DNA of 64,000 bases, from assembly GCF_021227995.1 (NCBI RefSeq), contig NZ_CP089301.1:3286001-3350000 (forward strand), in the 5' to 3' direction. The notes under the pieces were generated by a model. It was not told the origin of the DNA and did not search any database. It worked only from the letters and a program-made list of their open reading frames with translations. The position numbers and the translations under genes are program-made. The stretch comes from Novosphingobium kaempferiae. GTDB taxonomy: Bacteria > Pseudomonadota > Alphaproteobacteria > Sphingomonadales > Sphingomonadaceae. This document shows, in pieces, positions 42,804 through 51,930 of this stretch. Position 1 is the stretch's first letter, and the number at the start of each line of letters is the position of its first letter.

Positions 42804-44494
42804 GGATGATCTCCGCTGCCCGCCCAGTCGCGCGCCTTGGGCGTGTGACCGATGCCGGGGTTGAGCTGGTTGCGCGGGTCTATGCTGCGGTAGAAGTCCG
42901 CAAGCTCCTCGCGCGCGATGTAGAGGTGGCCGACGTTGTGCTCGGCCGGATACTGCGCCCCGCGTGCGTCGAGCAGCTTCCACAGCGCATGCTCGTAGGC
43001 GAGAGGGTCGGTGCCCTTGCGGACGATGTAGTCCTGGTGGAACACCTGGCAGAAGAAGTGCCCGTAGTAGAGCGTGTGGATCGACTGCGCGGCAAGGCTG
43101 TCGGGCAGGTGCTCCACCCACTCCTGCGTGTTGCGGGGCAGGGCGACGTCGAGGGCGACGATGTCCTCCACCTCGTCGCGATGGACCGCGCGGTAGCGCA
43201 CCGCCGCGCCCGCCGCGACGAAGCGGTGGAGGAAGGCCTTGGCGGCCTCCTGCGCCGTGCATTCGAAGTGCGCGCCAGGGAACAGGCGGGCGAGCAGGGC
43301 GCGGGTGTCGGCGGCCTGATCGCGCGAGACCTTGAGGATGAGGTGATGCTCGAAGCGGGCGCGGTATTCGCGCATCCGGGGCGGCAGGTGATCGGGCAGC
43401 AGGCGACCCGCCCACTGCATCAGCCGGTCCGATATCCCATCGCCGAATGTCCCGTCGAAGCGGGACTTGGCGGCGAACAGGGCGGGGAGGCGGTCGGTCC
43501 CCAGCTTCTCGATGGCGACGAACATGTCGCGCCCGTAGCGGTCGGCCACGTCGAAGGCGTCGGCGTGCATGTATTCGCCCGCGATGGGCGGCACCGCGAA
43601 GTCGCGCAGCATCGTGCGGCGCAGTTCGGTCAGCGGCCCGGGCACGGTGGCGCCGAGGTAGAAGGTGGCGGTCTCGTCCTCGCGCGCGAAGGTGTCGAGG
43701 CGGACGGCGAAGACGATCAGCTTGCCCGCGCTTCCCGCCGCTTCGTAGAGGCAGCGCGGGTCGGCGTTGAAGCGGGCGGGCACGTCGCTGTCGATGTCGC
43801 GGACGTGGCAGACGTAGTCGTGGTCGTGCGCGCGGCGGTCGGCGGCGGGGTCGATGTCGGCTTCGGTGTAGTCGCCCCGGTCGAGGCGGGCGAGGATCGT
43901 CTCCGGCGCGTCGCCCAGCGCGATGCCGAGGTGGTTGACGAGGTGCAGCGTGCCGTCGCGCTCGACCTGCGCGTAGAGCGCCATCTCGGTATAGGCGGGG
44001 CCGCGCCGTACCAGCGAGCCGCCCGAATTGTTGCACACGCCGCCCACCACCGAGGCGCCGAGGCAGGACGAGCCGATCACCGAATGCGGCTCGCGCCCGT
44101 AGGGACGCAGCGCCTGCTCCAGCCGGTTGAGCGTGGTGCCCGGCATGCACAGCACCTGATCGCCGCCGCGGATCACCTTCAGCGCCGAGAGCCGCGTCGT
44201 GCTTATGATGACGAGGCCGCCGGGATAGTCCGCCCCGTCGGGGGTCGAGCCGCCGGTCAGCCCGGTGTTCGATGCCTGGACGATGATCGACACGTCGGCC
44301 GCCACGCAGGTCTGCGCCGCGCGCCAGAATTCGAGGAGCGAGCCCGGCCGCACGACCGCCAGCGCCGGGCCTTCGCCGGTGCGGTAGCCCTTGCGGTAGC
44401 GGGCGGTGGCTCGGGGGGAGGTGAGCACATGCCGCTTGCCGACCGCTTCGCGCAGGCGGTTCATCAGGTCCATGGCGTGCTCCCCCTCGATCAT
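42800..44494 (-). CDS. dld: Quinone-dependent D-lactate dehydrogenase
   Basis: This 564-residue FAD protein is like E. coli Dld. The FAD-binding PCMH domain has VQASNTGLTGGSTPDGADYPGG-type text at about 70-90, LCMPGTTLNRLEQALRPYGR and SCLGASVVGGVCNNSGGSLV. The Dld-specific membrane-binding and C-terminal part includes HYFH-like HTLYYGHFFCQVFHQDY and EHNVGHLYIA. It oxidises D-lactate to pyruvate, passing electrons to quinone at the inner membrane. It lies between the GH84-like and kinase genes, overlapping both. MurQ, encoded in the divergent operon, releases D-lactate, so this enzyme would use that by-product. Confidence 0.92.
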   Translation of the reverse strand: MIEGEHAMDLMNRLREAVGKRHVLTSPRATARYRKGYRTGEGPALAVVRPGSLLEFWRAAQTCVAADVSIIVQASNTGLTGGSTPDGADYPGGLVIISTTRLSALKVIRGGDQVLCMPGTTLNRLEQALRPYGREPHSVIGSSCLGASVVGGVCNNSGGSLVRRGPAYTEMALYAQVERDGTLHLVNHLGIALGDAPETILARLDRGDYTEADIDPAADRRAHDHDYVCHVRDIDSDVPARFNADPRCLYEAAGSAGKLIVFAVRLDTFAREDETATFYLGATVPGPLTELRRTMLRDFAVPPIAGEYMHADAFDVADRYGRDMFVAIEKLGTDRLPALFAAKSRFDGTFGDGISDRLMQWAGRLLPDHLPPRMREYRARFEHHLILKVSRDQAADTRALLARLFPGAHFECTAQEAAKAFLHRFVAAGAAVRYRAVHRDEVEDIVALDVALPRNTQEWVEHLPDSLAAQSIHTLYYGHFFCQVFHQDYIVRKGTDPLAYEHALWKLLDARGAQYPAEHNVGHLYIAREELADFYRSIDPRNQLNPGIGHTPKARDWAGSGDHP

Positions 44495-45567
44495 TGCGTC
44501 TGCACCTCGTCGTCGGTCATCAGGTCGTCCCCGTCGAGCCAGCGCAGGATCTCGCGCGCGGCGGGGTGGTCGAGCGCGGCATAGCGCGCCCGCAGCCGAT
44601 CCGCACGCGGTCCCAGCCGCTCCTGCCCGACATCCTGCAATGCTGCGATGTCCTGCTGCAGCATGAGCGCGAAGTCCGCGCCCAGCAGCCGCTCCGCTGC
44701 CGCCGCGAAGGCCGCGCCATAGGCGTAGCCGTCACCCTGTTCGTAGACCATCGGCAGGGTCAGCGCCGGGATGCAGCCAAGGTGCGCCTGGATCGCCGGA
44801 TTGACCGCGTGGCCGGTGACATGCGCCGCCGCCTTCGCGCTGCGCCCGGTGAAGGCGCGCAGGTGGAGGAAGCGCGACATGCGCGCGCCGTCGTTCACCG
44901 GCCAGTTGTCCCACAGGCAGACCGGCCGCCCCAGTTCGCCCGCCACCCGCTCCAGATGCGCGGGCTCGATCGCCTTCGAGCAGACTTCCTCGCCGGTCCA
45001 GTAGACCTGCACCGCCGGGTCGAGCGCACGGCCGAGATCGGCGAGGTAGTTCGCTGGGCGCTGGCCGAACACGAGGTCCAGCACCGGATCGTCGGAATAA
45101 TAGGTCGGGCAGGTGTAGACCCGTGCCGCCCGCGTCAGCCCGGCGCAGAAGTTCACGACTTCCGCCTGCCGCGCCGCCAGTTCGGGCATGTCGCCGCGCA
45201 GGTCGTCGAACAGCACGCAGAGGTCGTCCACGCCGATCGCGTCGAGGTCGGCGACGCGGCGGGTGAGGTCGGCGCGGGCCTCGTCGTCGAAGGGATGCGT
45301 CGATCCCACCGGCGTCAGCGCCATGCCGAAGCGCATCCCCGCACCGCGCACCTGCGCCGAGAGTCGCGCCAGCGCCTCGGTCTGTGCCGCCTCGTGCCCG
45401 CGCCGCCATTCGCGCCGCAGCGGCCGGTCGGCCTTGGGGCCGTAATGGTAGAAGGCATAGCCCGCATCGGCGAGCGCCTGCACCACGTAGCCGCGTTCCG
45501 CCTCGTCCCAGATCCGCCCGAAACGGCCTTCGACGAGCCCCAGTTCAGGAACCTGTCCCGACGTCAT
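44491..45567 (-). CDS. Cytoplasmic GH84-like beta-N-acetylglucosaminidase
   Basis: This 358-residue protein matches the catalytic TIM barrel of GH84 (O-GlcNAcase/hyaluronidase family): GLVEGRFGRIWDEAERGYVV at about 10-29, FYHYGPKADRPLRREWRR, RFGMALTP and the catalytic dyad VLFDDL (Asp121, Asp122) of the substrate-assisted mechanism. There is no signal peptide and no extra domain, unlike most secreted GH84 enzymes, so it acts in the cytoplasm. It overlaps nagA (ATGA at 45564) and the D-lactate dehydrogenase. It may release GlcNAc from imported GlcNAc-(anhydro)MurNAc, a job usually done by NagZ; this is inference. Confidence 0.85.
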   Translation of the reverse strand: MTSGQVPELGLVEGRFGRIWDEAERGYVVQALADAGYAFYHYGPKADRPLRREWRRGHEAAQTEALARLSAQVRGAGMRFGMALTPVGSTHPFDDEARADLTRRVADLDAIGVDDLCVLFDDLRGDMPELAARQAEVVNFCAGLTRAARVYTCPTYYSDDPVLDLVFGQRPANYLADLGRALDPAVQVYWTGEEVCSKAIEPAHLERVAGELGRPVCLWDNWPVNDGARMSRFLHLRAFTGRSAKAAAHVTGHAVNPAIQAHLGCIPALTLPMVYEQGDGYAYGAAFAAAAERLLGADFALMLQQDIAALQDVGQERLGPRADRLRARYAALDHPAAREILRWLDGDDLMTDDEVQTQ

Positions 45568-46727
45568 TCGCGATGATCCGCGCGCGCGCCGCCGATCCAC
45601 GTCGCGGTGACGTGGCGCGCCTCGTCCAGATGGACGAGATCGGCGCGCAGGCCCGGTGCGATGGCGCCGGTCTCATGGTCGAGGCGCAGGAACTTCGCGG
45701 GATTGCCGCTCGCCATGCGTGATGCGGCGACGATGTCGCAGCCCAGCATGTCCATGGCGTTGCGGAAGGCCTGCGCCATCGTCAACGCCGATCCCGCCAG
45801 CGTGCCGTCGGGGCCGCGACAGGTGCCGTCGACGACGGCGATGTCCTGCCCCATCAGCGTGAAGCGGTTGCTGCGACCCCCCACCGGCGGCATCGCGTCG
45901 GTGACGAGCATCGCGCCCTCCACCCCGCGTGCCAGCAGCGCCACGCGTAGCGCGGCGGGATGGACGTGGAGGCCGTCGACGATCAGGCCGAAGTGGCTCG
46001 CGCGGTCCTCCAGCGCGGCGCCGACCATGCCCGGCTCGCGGCTGAGGAACTGCGTCATCGCGTTGAACAGGTGGGTGAAGCCGACCAGCCCTTCGGCAAG
46101 CGCCGCGCGGGTCTGCGCGTAGTCGGCAAGGCTGTGCCCGGCGCAGACCAGCACGCCCGCGTCGGCGAGCGCGCGCACCGCACCCTCGGGCGCGAGTTCG
46201 GGGGCGAGCGTCACCACGCGGCGGCCCACGGTCGGCGCGGCGAGCCGGGCGACGACCTGCGCGTCCACCGCGCTGAAGCGGCCCGCATCGTGGATGCCCT
46301 TCTTCACGGGATTGAGGTGCGGCCCCTCGATATGGACGCCGAGCACGCCGGGCACGCCCGCGTGGAGCGCGGCCTCGCCCGCCGCGATGGCGGCCTCGAC
46401 CACGGGGGCGTAGTCGCTGATGAGGGTGGGCAGCAGGCCGGTGGTGCCGTAGCGGCGGTGCGCCTCGGTGATGGCGCGGATGCCCTCGACATCGGGCATG
46501 TCGTTGAACAGCACGTCGCCGCCGCCGTTGACCTGGGTGTCGATGAAGCCGGGCAGCAGCCAGCCGCCGCCAAGGTCATGGCGCGCGCAATCCGCAGGCA
46601 GGTCGTCGGGCGCGGAGATGCCCGCGATGCGGCCGCCGTCGAGGACGAGCGCCTTGCCTTCCACCACTTCGCCCGCGAAGACGATGCGCGCGCCGGTAAG
46701 CGCGGTCAGTCCATCCGGAGCGGTCAT
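45564..46727 (-). CDS. nagA: N-acetylglucosamine-6-phosphate deacetylase
   Basis: This 387-residue amidohydrolase has motifs GFIDTQVNGGGDVLFND, LGVHIEGPHLNPVKKGIHD (metal Glu), VCAGHSLADY and GFTHLFNAM (His ligands), DGLHVHPAAL and the catalytic Asp in LVTDAMPPVGG. It converts GlcNAc-6-P to GlcN-6-P and acetate in the cytoplasm. Its start and stop overlap nagB-II and the GH84-like gene by four bases each. It is the central step where the GlcNAc and MurNAc branches meet. Confidence 0.95.
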   Translation of the reverse strand: MTAPDGLTALTGARIVFAGEVVEGKALVLDGGRIAGISAPDDLPADCARHDLGGGWLLPGFIDTQVNGGGDVLFNDMPDVEGIRAITEAHRRYGTTGLLPTLISDYAPVVEAAIAAGEAALHAGVPGVLGVHIEGPHLNPVKKGIHDAGRFSAVDAQVVARLAAPTVGRRVVTLAPELAPEGAVRALADAGVLVCAGHSLADYAQTRAALAEGLVGFTHLFNAMTQFLSREPGMVGAALEDRASHFGLIVDGLHVHPAALRVALLARGVEGAMLVTDAMPPVGGRSNRFTLMGQDIAVVDGTCRGPDGTLAGSALTMAQAFRNAMDMLGCDIVAASRMASGNPAKFLRLDHETGAIAPGLRADLVHLDEARHVTATWIGGARADHRE

Positions 46728-47746
46728 AGCGTGCGCGTCACCTTGTTGAGGTGCGGCGGGCTATCCGGGTTGCGCCCGCGCGAGAGGGAGAGCGCTTCGG
46801 CCAGCCCATAGAAGCTCTGGATCTGGGCGATCGCGCCGATGACCGGATGGACGTCGGTGGCGAAGGGCAGGATCGTGCCGGCGGGCGCGATGTCCTCCGG
46901 CAATCCGGCGGCGATCACGCTGGCCCCGCGCGCGGCGAAGTCGTCCAGCCGCTCGCGCAGGCCGGTGCGCGCGACGTCGAGCGGGGCGAGCACCAGCACC
47001 GGGTCGCCTGCGCCCACCAGCGTCATCGGGCCATGCGCCACTTCGGCGCTGCTGAAGGCTTCCGCATGCAGGCTCGATGTCTCCTTCAGCTTGAGCGCGG
47101 CTTCGCCCGCGATCGGCAGCGTCGGGCCGCGACCGAGGACGAGCATCTCGCTCGCCTGCTGTAGCAGCGGCACCGCCACGGTCCAGTCGGCAACGGCGGC
47201 CTGTTCAAGCACGTCGCCCACGCTGTCGAGCGCGGCGAGCAGCGCCTCGTCCCGGCTCCACTCGGCGACGAGGTGGGTGAGGGCGACGAGCGTGCAGACG
47301 AAGCTCTTGGTCGCCGCGACGCTGGTTTCCGGCCCGGCGTGGACGGGAATGACGATCTCGGCCAGTTCGGCCAGCGGCGATGCCGTGTCGTTGACGATAG
47401 CGATCACCACCGCCCCCTTGTCGCGCGCGTCCTGCGCGGCGGCGATGAGGTCGGGGCTGCGGCCCGACTGCGAGATCGCGATCAGCGGCACGTTCGCGAA
47501 GTGCGGCGAGGTCGCATGATAGAGCGAGCCGACCGAGGGCGCATGGCTGAGCGTCGGCACGCCCGCGTGCGTCTCCAGCAGGAACTTGGCGAAGGCCGCT
47601 GCCTGGTCCGAACTGCCGCGCGCGAGGGTGGCGGCGAAGGGAGGGGCGAGGTCGCGCAGGCGGGCTCCGGCCTCGCGGACCAGACCGGTATTCGCTCGGA
47701 GCTGTTCGGCGGCGCGTGAAGGCGCTTCACGGGCCTCTCGGGCCAT
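46724..47746 (-). CDS. nagB-II: Glucosamine-6-phosphate deaminase, SIS-domain type (NagB-II)
   Basis: This 340-residue protein has two SIS domains: TLARGSSDQAAAFAKFLLE, ISQSGRSPDLIAAA and AATKSFVCTLVAL in the first, and LVLGRGPTLPIAGEAALKLK and ETSSLHAEAFSSAEVAHGP in the second. It lacks the GlmS glutaminase domain, as in NagB-II, which deaminates GlcN-6-P to fructose-6-P. The ATG at 47746 (MAREAREAPSRA) is favoured by family N-termini and by AAGGG upstream; the ATG at 47788 is an alternative. It is the first gene of the minus-strand arm. Confidence 0.88.
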   Translation of the reverse strand: MAREAREAPSRAAEQLRANTGLVREAGARLRDLAPPFAATLARGSSDQAAAFAKFLLETHAGVPTLSHAPSVGSLYHATSPHFANVPLIAISQSGRSPDLIAAAQDARDKGAVVIAIVNDTASPLAELAEIVIPVHAGPETSVAATKSFVCTLVALTHLVAEWSRDEALLAALDSVGDVLEQAAVADWTVAVPLLQQASEMLVLGRGPTLPIAGEAALKLKETSSLHAEAFSSAEVAHGPMTLVGAGDPVLVLAPLDVARTGLRERLDDFAARGASVIAAGLPEDIAPAGTILPFATDVHPVIGAIAQIQSFYGLAEALSLSRGRNPDSPPHLNKVTRTL

Positions 47747-47795
47747 CTGTGTGGACCCTTGGGCGGCTCTAGGTGTCGTTGAGTGCATCGTCTGT

Positions 47796-47809
47796 GCTGA
47801 TACCAGTTC
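47796..47809. promoter_or_regulatory. Candidate NagR/GntR operator 1
   Basis: GCTGATACCAGTTC contains a GATACCAGTT core. On the other strand it reads AACTGGTATC, like the TGGTAT half of known NagR/YvoA dre-type sites. It lies within the divergent nagB-II/anmK promoter region, close to the nagB-II start. Confidence 0.5.
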
Positions 47810-47856
47810 GCCTGTTTTGCACAAGTGGCATTAAATTGGTTTTGTAATATTGCAGT

Positions 47857-47874
47857 TCGATGATACCGGTTTGG
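47857..47874. promoter_or_regulatory. Candidate NagR/GntR operator 2
   Basis: TCGATGATACCGGTTTGG shares a GATACCNGTT core with the site at 47796. It is in the same divergent promoter region, about 75 bases before the anmK start. Confidence 0.5.
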
Positions 47875-47948
47875 TGCCGACGGGTTCCTTGCAGGGCTCG
47901 AGTCTGCCGCCCGATGATGGCGGCGGCATGTCGGCGGGAGGCCATGAC

Positions 47949-49046
47949 ATGCTGGTTCTGGGATACATGAGCGGGACGTCGCTGGACGGCGTCGACGCGG
48001 CGCTGGTCGAGACGGACGGGGAGCGGATCGCGGGTTTCGGGCCGGGTTTCCTGTCGCCCTACACCGACACCGAGCGCGCCACGGTGGAGCGCGCGACCGC
48101 CGATGCTTTGGCGTGGAACGGCTACGGCCCTGCGCCCGCAAGCTTCGCGGCGGCGGAGGCGGTCGTCCATGAAGTACACATGCGGGCGGCGCGCGAAGTG
48201 ATCGCGCAGGCCGGGCAGCGGCCCGATCTCGTCGGTTTCCACGGGCAGACCGTGCTGCATCGGCCCGAGCGGCAGTTGTCGGTCCAGCTTGGCGATGCCG
48301 GGCGGCTGGCCGATGCGCTGGGCGCGCTGGTGGTGGCCGGGATGCGGCAGGACGATCTCATGGCAGGCGGGCAGGGCGCGCCGCTCGTTCCGGCCTATCA
48401 CGCGGCGCTCGCGGCGCGGCTTGGGCTGGCGGGGCCGGTGGCGTTCCTCAATCTCGGAGGGGTGGCAAACGTCACGTTCATCGGCTCCGACGGCGGGCTG
48501 GTGGCCTTCGATACCGGGCCGGCCAACGGGCTGATCGACCAGGTCGTGCAGGCGCGCGGGGCCGGGCGCTACGACGATGGCGGGCGGTTCGCGGCGGCGG
48601 GGCGCGTGGATGCGGGCGTGCTGGCGGACCTGCTCGCGCACGAGCATTTCCGTGGAGAAGGGCCGAAGTCGCTTGACCGCTACGACTTTCCGCTCGAATG
48701 GGCCGACGCCTGCTTGCTGGAGGATGCGGCGGCGACGTTGACGGCGTTCACCGCGGATTCCGTGGCGCTGGCGGCAGCAAGCCTGCCGGAAGTGCCGCGG
48801 CTCTGGGTGGTCTGCGGTGGCGGGTGTCACAACCCGGTGCTCATGCAGGCGCTGCGCGACCGGCTCGGCGTCTGCCGCACGGCGGACGAGCTGGGCCTGC
48901 GCAGCGACTTCGTGGAGGCGGAGGCGATGGCCTTCCTCGCGGCCCGCTCGCTGCGCGGACTGCCGCTGACCTATCCGGACACCACCGGGGTCGCGGCTCC
49001 GCTCACCGGCGGCACCCTCTGGCGGCCGGAGGCAGTACCGGCCTGA
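47949..49046 (+). CDS. anmK: Anhydro-N-acetylmuramic acid kinase
   Basis: This 365-residue ASKHA-fold kinase carries the AnmK start LVLGYMSGTSLDGVDAALVE and motifs GFHGQTVLHRPE, QLGDAGRLADAL, LNLGGVANVTFI, FDTGPANGLID and WVVCGGGCHNPVLM. It opens the 1,6-anhydro bond of anhMurNAc and phosphorylates it, giving MurNAc-6-P, the MurQ substrate. GGGAGG seven bases before the ATG at 47949 sets the start, although the frame is open from 47850. It diverges from nagB-II; the space between holds two candidate operators. Confidence 0.94.
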   Translation: MLVLGYMSGTSLDGVDAALVETDGERIAGFGPGFLSPYTDTERATVERATADALAWNGYGPAPASFAAAEAVVHEVHMRAAREVIAQAGQRPDLVGFHGQTVLHRPERQLSVQLGDAGRLADALGALVVAGMRQDDLMAGGQGAPLVPAYHAALAARLGLAGPVAFLNLGGVANVTFIGSDGGLVAFDTGPANGLIDQVVQARGAGRYDDGGRFAAAGRVDAGVLADLLAHEHFRGEGPKSLDRYDFPLEWADACLLEDAAATLTAFTADSVALAAASLPEVPRLWVVCGGGCHNPVLMQALRDRLGVCRTADELGLRSDFVEAEAMAFLAARSLRGLPLTYPDTTGVAAPLTGGTLWRPEAVPA

Positions 49047-49059
49047 TATAGAACCAATA

Positions 49060-49076
49060 TCATACCGGTACTTTAC
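49060..49076. promoter_or_regulatory. Candidate NagR/GntR operator 3
   Basis: TCATACCGGTACTTTAC carries the CATACCGGTA version of the shared core, between anmK and the TonB-dependent receptor. The whole stretch 49052-49068 (ACCAATATCATACCGGT) contains two ACC-flanked AT-rich halves. Confidence 0.5.
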
Positions 49077-49083
49077 AAATCCA

Positions 49084-49098
49084 AACAGGTATGGTCAG
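49084..49098. promoter_or_regulatory. Candidate NagR/GntR operator 4
   Basis: AACAGGTATGGTCAG is the same motif in the opposite direction (complement CCATACCTGTT). It resembles the NagR dre-type site TGGTATAGATCA most closely of the four. It lies about 100 bases before the receptor start. Confidence 0.5.
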
Positions 49099-49198
49099 TG
49101 CCAAAATCCAGCAAAACCGCCATCGAATCCTCGGGCCGCACACAAGAAAAGCGGATGGCGGCTGGGTTCAGGGAATTCGGAATATGAAGGGAAATCCG

Positions 49199-51910
49199 AT
49201 GGTTAAGTTCAACAGGAATGCCGTCGCCATGGCCGCGCTCACCGCCGCCCTGGCTCACGCGCCCGCCTATGCGCAGACCGCCGACGATTCGGCCACCGGC
49301 AGCGACATCGTCGTCACCGGCACCCGCATCTCGCTGCCCGGCGTCAAGTCGAGCAGCCCGATCGCCTCGACCGGGGAAGAGCAGATCAAGCTCCAGTCGG
49401 CGCTGACCATCGAAGACTTCTCGACCAAGATTCCCCAGCTTTCCGGCGGTGTTCGCCAGGGTTCGCAGGGCAGCGACGCATTCGGCGCGCAAGTCCTCGA
49501 ACTGCGCAACTTCGGCCAGAGCCGCTCGCTGGTGCTGATCGACGGCACCCGCGCCGCGCCCTTCAGCTTCCGCAACTCGGTGGACGTGAACTCGATCCCC
49601 GCCTCGCTCATCAAGCGCACTGACGTGCTGACCGGCGGCGCGGCTGCGGTCTACGGCGCCGACGCGGTCGCGGGCGTGGTCAACTTCATCCTCAACGACG
49701 AGTTCGAGGGCCTTCGCGGCACCGCGACCAGCCGCCTCTCGACCCACGGCGGCGCGCAGTACGGCGGCTCGATCATGCTGGGCACCGGCCTCGGCGATCG
49801 CGGCAACCTCGTCATCGCGGCGGACTACACGCAGCGCGACCTGATCCGCGCCGGCCAGCGCGACTGGGCCGAGACCCCGAACCAGACCATTCCGAGCATC
49901 GGCGGCGTCTTCACCGACGTGGCGAGCGGCCGCAAGTTCGGCTTCACCGACGACGGCGCGTTCACCACCAACCCCTCGGCGACCTCAAACGTGTCGGACC
50001 AGTATCCGCTGGTCTCGCCGCTCAAGCGCATCAACGTCGCCGCGCTCTACAAGTACGAGGTCACGCCGCAGGTCGAGGTCTACGGCCGCGCGATGTACAC
50101 CAACACCCGCACGACCGAGACCGGCACCCCAGGCGCGACGCCGGTGTCGGTGAACCGCACCGTCTCGATCAACCAGAACAACCCGTTCCTCACCGACGCG
50201 ATCCGCAACCAGCTGACGTTCGTGAACGGCACGGCGCAGGTGAACGTCTCGCGCTCGCTCGCCGAACTCGGCCTGATCGAGTACCACACCGAGCGCAACA
50301 CGCTGCAGCTCCAGACCGGCCTGCGCGGGCCGCTGACCGATGCGGTCAAGTGGAACGTCTATGCCCAGTACGGCCGCTCGACCGAGAACACGCTGATCAC
50401 CGGTGACGGCCTCGTCGCCAACAATGCGGGCGCGAACAACTTCGCCTCGATCGTGAACACGGTGAACATCTTCGGCCCCAACTCGGACGGGCTTGCCGCG
50501 GCGCTGGGCACGCCGATCAACGGCTTCAACCGCAAGCGCGACCAGTTCGTCGCCGCCGCGACGCTGAGCGGCACGCTGGAGGAGCTGTTCTCGCTGCCCG
50601 CCGGTCCGATCGGCTTCGCGGTGGGCGTCGAGTACCGTCGCGAGACCGCCGACATCGACCAGGACACCGCGCTGCTGACCGGCAACACCTACCGCCAGGG
50701 CGTGCAGGCGGCCTACAGCGGCTCGTTCGACGTCAAGGAACTCTACGGCGAAGTGCTGATCCCGGTGCTGCATGACCTGCCGCTGATCCGCAAGCTGGAC
50801 GTCGGCGGCGCCTACCGCCTGTCGGACTACAACCTGTTCGGCACCCACGGCACCTGGAAGGTCGAGGGCAACTGGGAAGTCGACAGCAACGTGCGCGTTC
50901 GCGGCACGTACCAGCGCGTGCTGCGCACCCCGAACTTCGGCGAATTCGCGGGCGGCGTCTCCTCGCTGCCGTTCAGCAACCTCGTCACCGTCGACCGGCT
51001 GAAGCCGCGCTACGGCGGCGATCCGTGCGTGCTGGGCACCGGCAATGCCGAGCAGTGCGCCCGGTTCGGCGCGCCGCCGGTGGGTTCGGCCAACTCCAAC
51101 GCCGCGAACTACCTGACGGGCAACTATTACTACGGCGGCAACCCGGACCTGAAGCCGGAGACCGGCTACACGACCACTGCCGGCGTCGTCATCACCCCGA
51201 CCTTCGTGCCGGGCCTGACCGTCACCGTCGACTGGTACGAGCTTGACCTCAAGGGCGCAGTCGGCGTGATCCAGCCGATCGCGGCCATCACCAGCTGCTA
51301 CATCACCAACCCGACCGCCGGTAACCCACTGTGCGGCCTCGTGACCCGCAACGCCGACGGCACCTTCAAGGATGCCTTCGTCAACAACCAGAACCTCGGG
51401 CGCCTGCTGCAGCGCGGCCTCGACATCTCGGCCAGCTACACGCTGCGCCAGGACTGGCTGCCGGGCGAGGGCCTGCGCCTGAGCTATCAGGGCAACGTCG
51501 TCACCTCGTACAAGATCCAGGCGAACTCCACCGTCGCCGCGGTCCAGTGCAAGGGCACGTTCGGCGCCACCTGTTCGAGCGACGGCACCACGCTGGTGCA
51601 GCCGGACTACCGCCACACGGTCGGCCTCGGCATGCTGCTCGATAAGGGCGTGATCCAGTTTGACTGGCAGCGCATCGGCAAGGTGCGGTCGAGCACCGTC
51701 GGTTCGACCGAGACGCTCTCTGCCCAGAACACCTTCGACCTGTCGGCCTCGTATGACTTCGTCGAGGGCGTGACGATGACCGCAGGCGTCTACAACCTGT
51801 TCGACAAGACTCCCCCCCGCGTGTCGACGGGCGGTGTGTTCAACACCTTCCCCGACACCTACGACATCCTCGGGCGCACGATCGGCCTTTCGCTGACCGC
51901 GCACATCTGA
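49199..51910 (+). CDS. TonB-dependent receptor of the amino-sugar cluster
   Basis: This 903-residue outer-membrane receptor has a signal peptide (cleavage after APAYA, about residue 24), a plug domain from GSDIVVTGTRISLPGVKSSS, QVLELRNFGQSRSLVLIDGT and GAAAVYGADAVAGVVNFILND, and a long barrel ending GLSLTAHI. Receptors of this type next to nag genes (NagP) import GlcNAc oligomers; here muropeptide-derived sugars are likely because anmK and murQ flank it. The ATG at 49199 has AAGGGA seven bases upstream, favoured over ATG 49184 and 49091. A terminator follows it. Confidence 0.9.
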   Translation: MVKFNRNAVAMAALTAALAHAPAYAQTADDSATGSDIVVTGTRISLPGVKSSSPIASTGEEQIKLQSALTIEDFSTKIPQLSGGVRQGSQGSDAFGAQVLELRNFGQSRSLVLIDGTRAAPFSFRNSVDVNSIPASLIKRTDVLTGGAAAVYGADAVAGVVNFILNDEFEGLRGTATSRLSTHGGAQYGGSIMLGTGLGDRGNLVIAADYTQRDLIRAGQRDWAETPNQTIPSIGGVFTDVASGRKFGFTDDGAFTTNPSATSNVSDQYPLVSPLKRINVAALYKYEVTPQVEVYGRAMYTNTRTTETGTPGATPVSVNRTVSINQNNPFLTDAIRNQLTFVNGTAQVNVSRSLAELGLIEYHTERNTLQLQTGLRGPLTDAVKWNVYAQYGRSTENTLITGDGLVANNAGANNFASIVNTVNIFGPNSDGLAAALGTPINGFNRKRDQFVAAATLSGTLEELFSLPAGPIGFAVGVEYRRETADIDQDTALLTGNTYRQGVQAAYSGSFDVKELYGEVLIPVLHDLPLIRKLDVGGAYRLSDYNLFGTHGTWKVEGNWEVDSNVRVRGTYQRVLRTPNFGEFAGGVSSLPFSNLVTVDRLKPRYGGDPCVLGTGNAEQCARFGAPPVGSANSNAANYLTGNYYYGGNPDLKPETGYTTTAGVVITPTFVPGLTVTVDWYELDLKGAVGVIQPIAAITSCYITNPTAGNPLCGLVTRNADGTFKDAFVNNQNLGRLLQRGLDISASYTLRQDWLPGEGLRLSYQGNVVTSYKIQANSTVAAVQCKGTFGATCSSDGTTLVQPDYRHTVGLGMLLDKGVIQFDWQRIGKVRSSTVGSTETLSAQNTFDLSASYDFVEGVTMTAGVYNLFDKTPPRVSTGGVFNTFPDTYDILGRTIGLSLTAHI

Positions 51911-51930
51911 GGAGCATTCCCACCCTGACG

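Noticed and set aside
41934..44150. Kinase gene seeming to extend in frame far upstream as a fusion
   Set aside because: The upstream part is an out-of-frame reading of the D-lactate dehydrogenase gene; the kinase family N-terminus begins at 42803.
42635..44584. Very long open frame on the plus strand opposite the D-lactate dehydrogenase and kinase
   Set aside because: High-GC genes often leave other frames open. The protein is Arg/Ala/Val/Gly-rich without a known domain, and the minus-strand genes have clear motifs.
49985..51904. Long minus-strand frame inside the amino-sugar TonB receptor gene
   Set aside because: Antisense shadow of a strongly supported receptor; no motif, biased composition.
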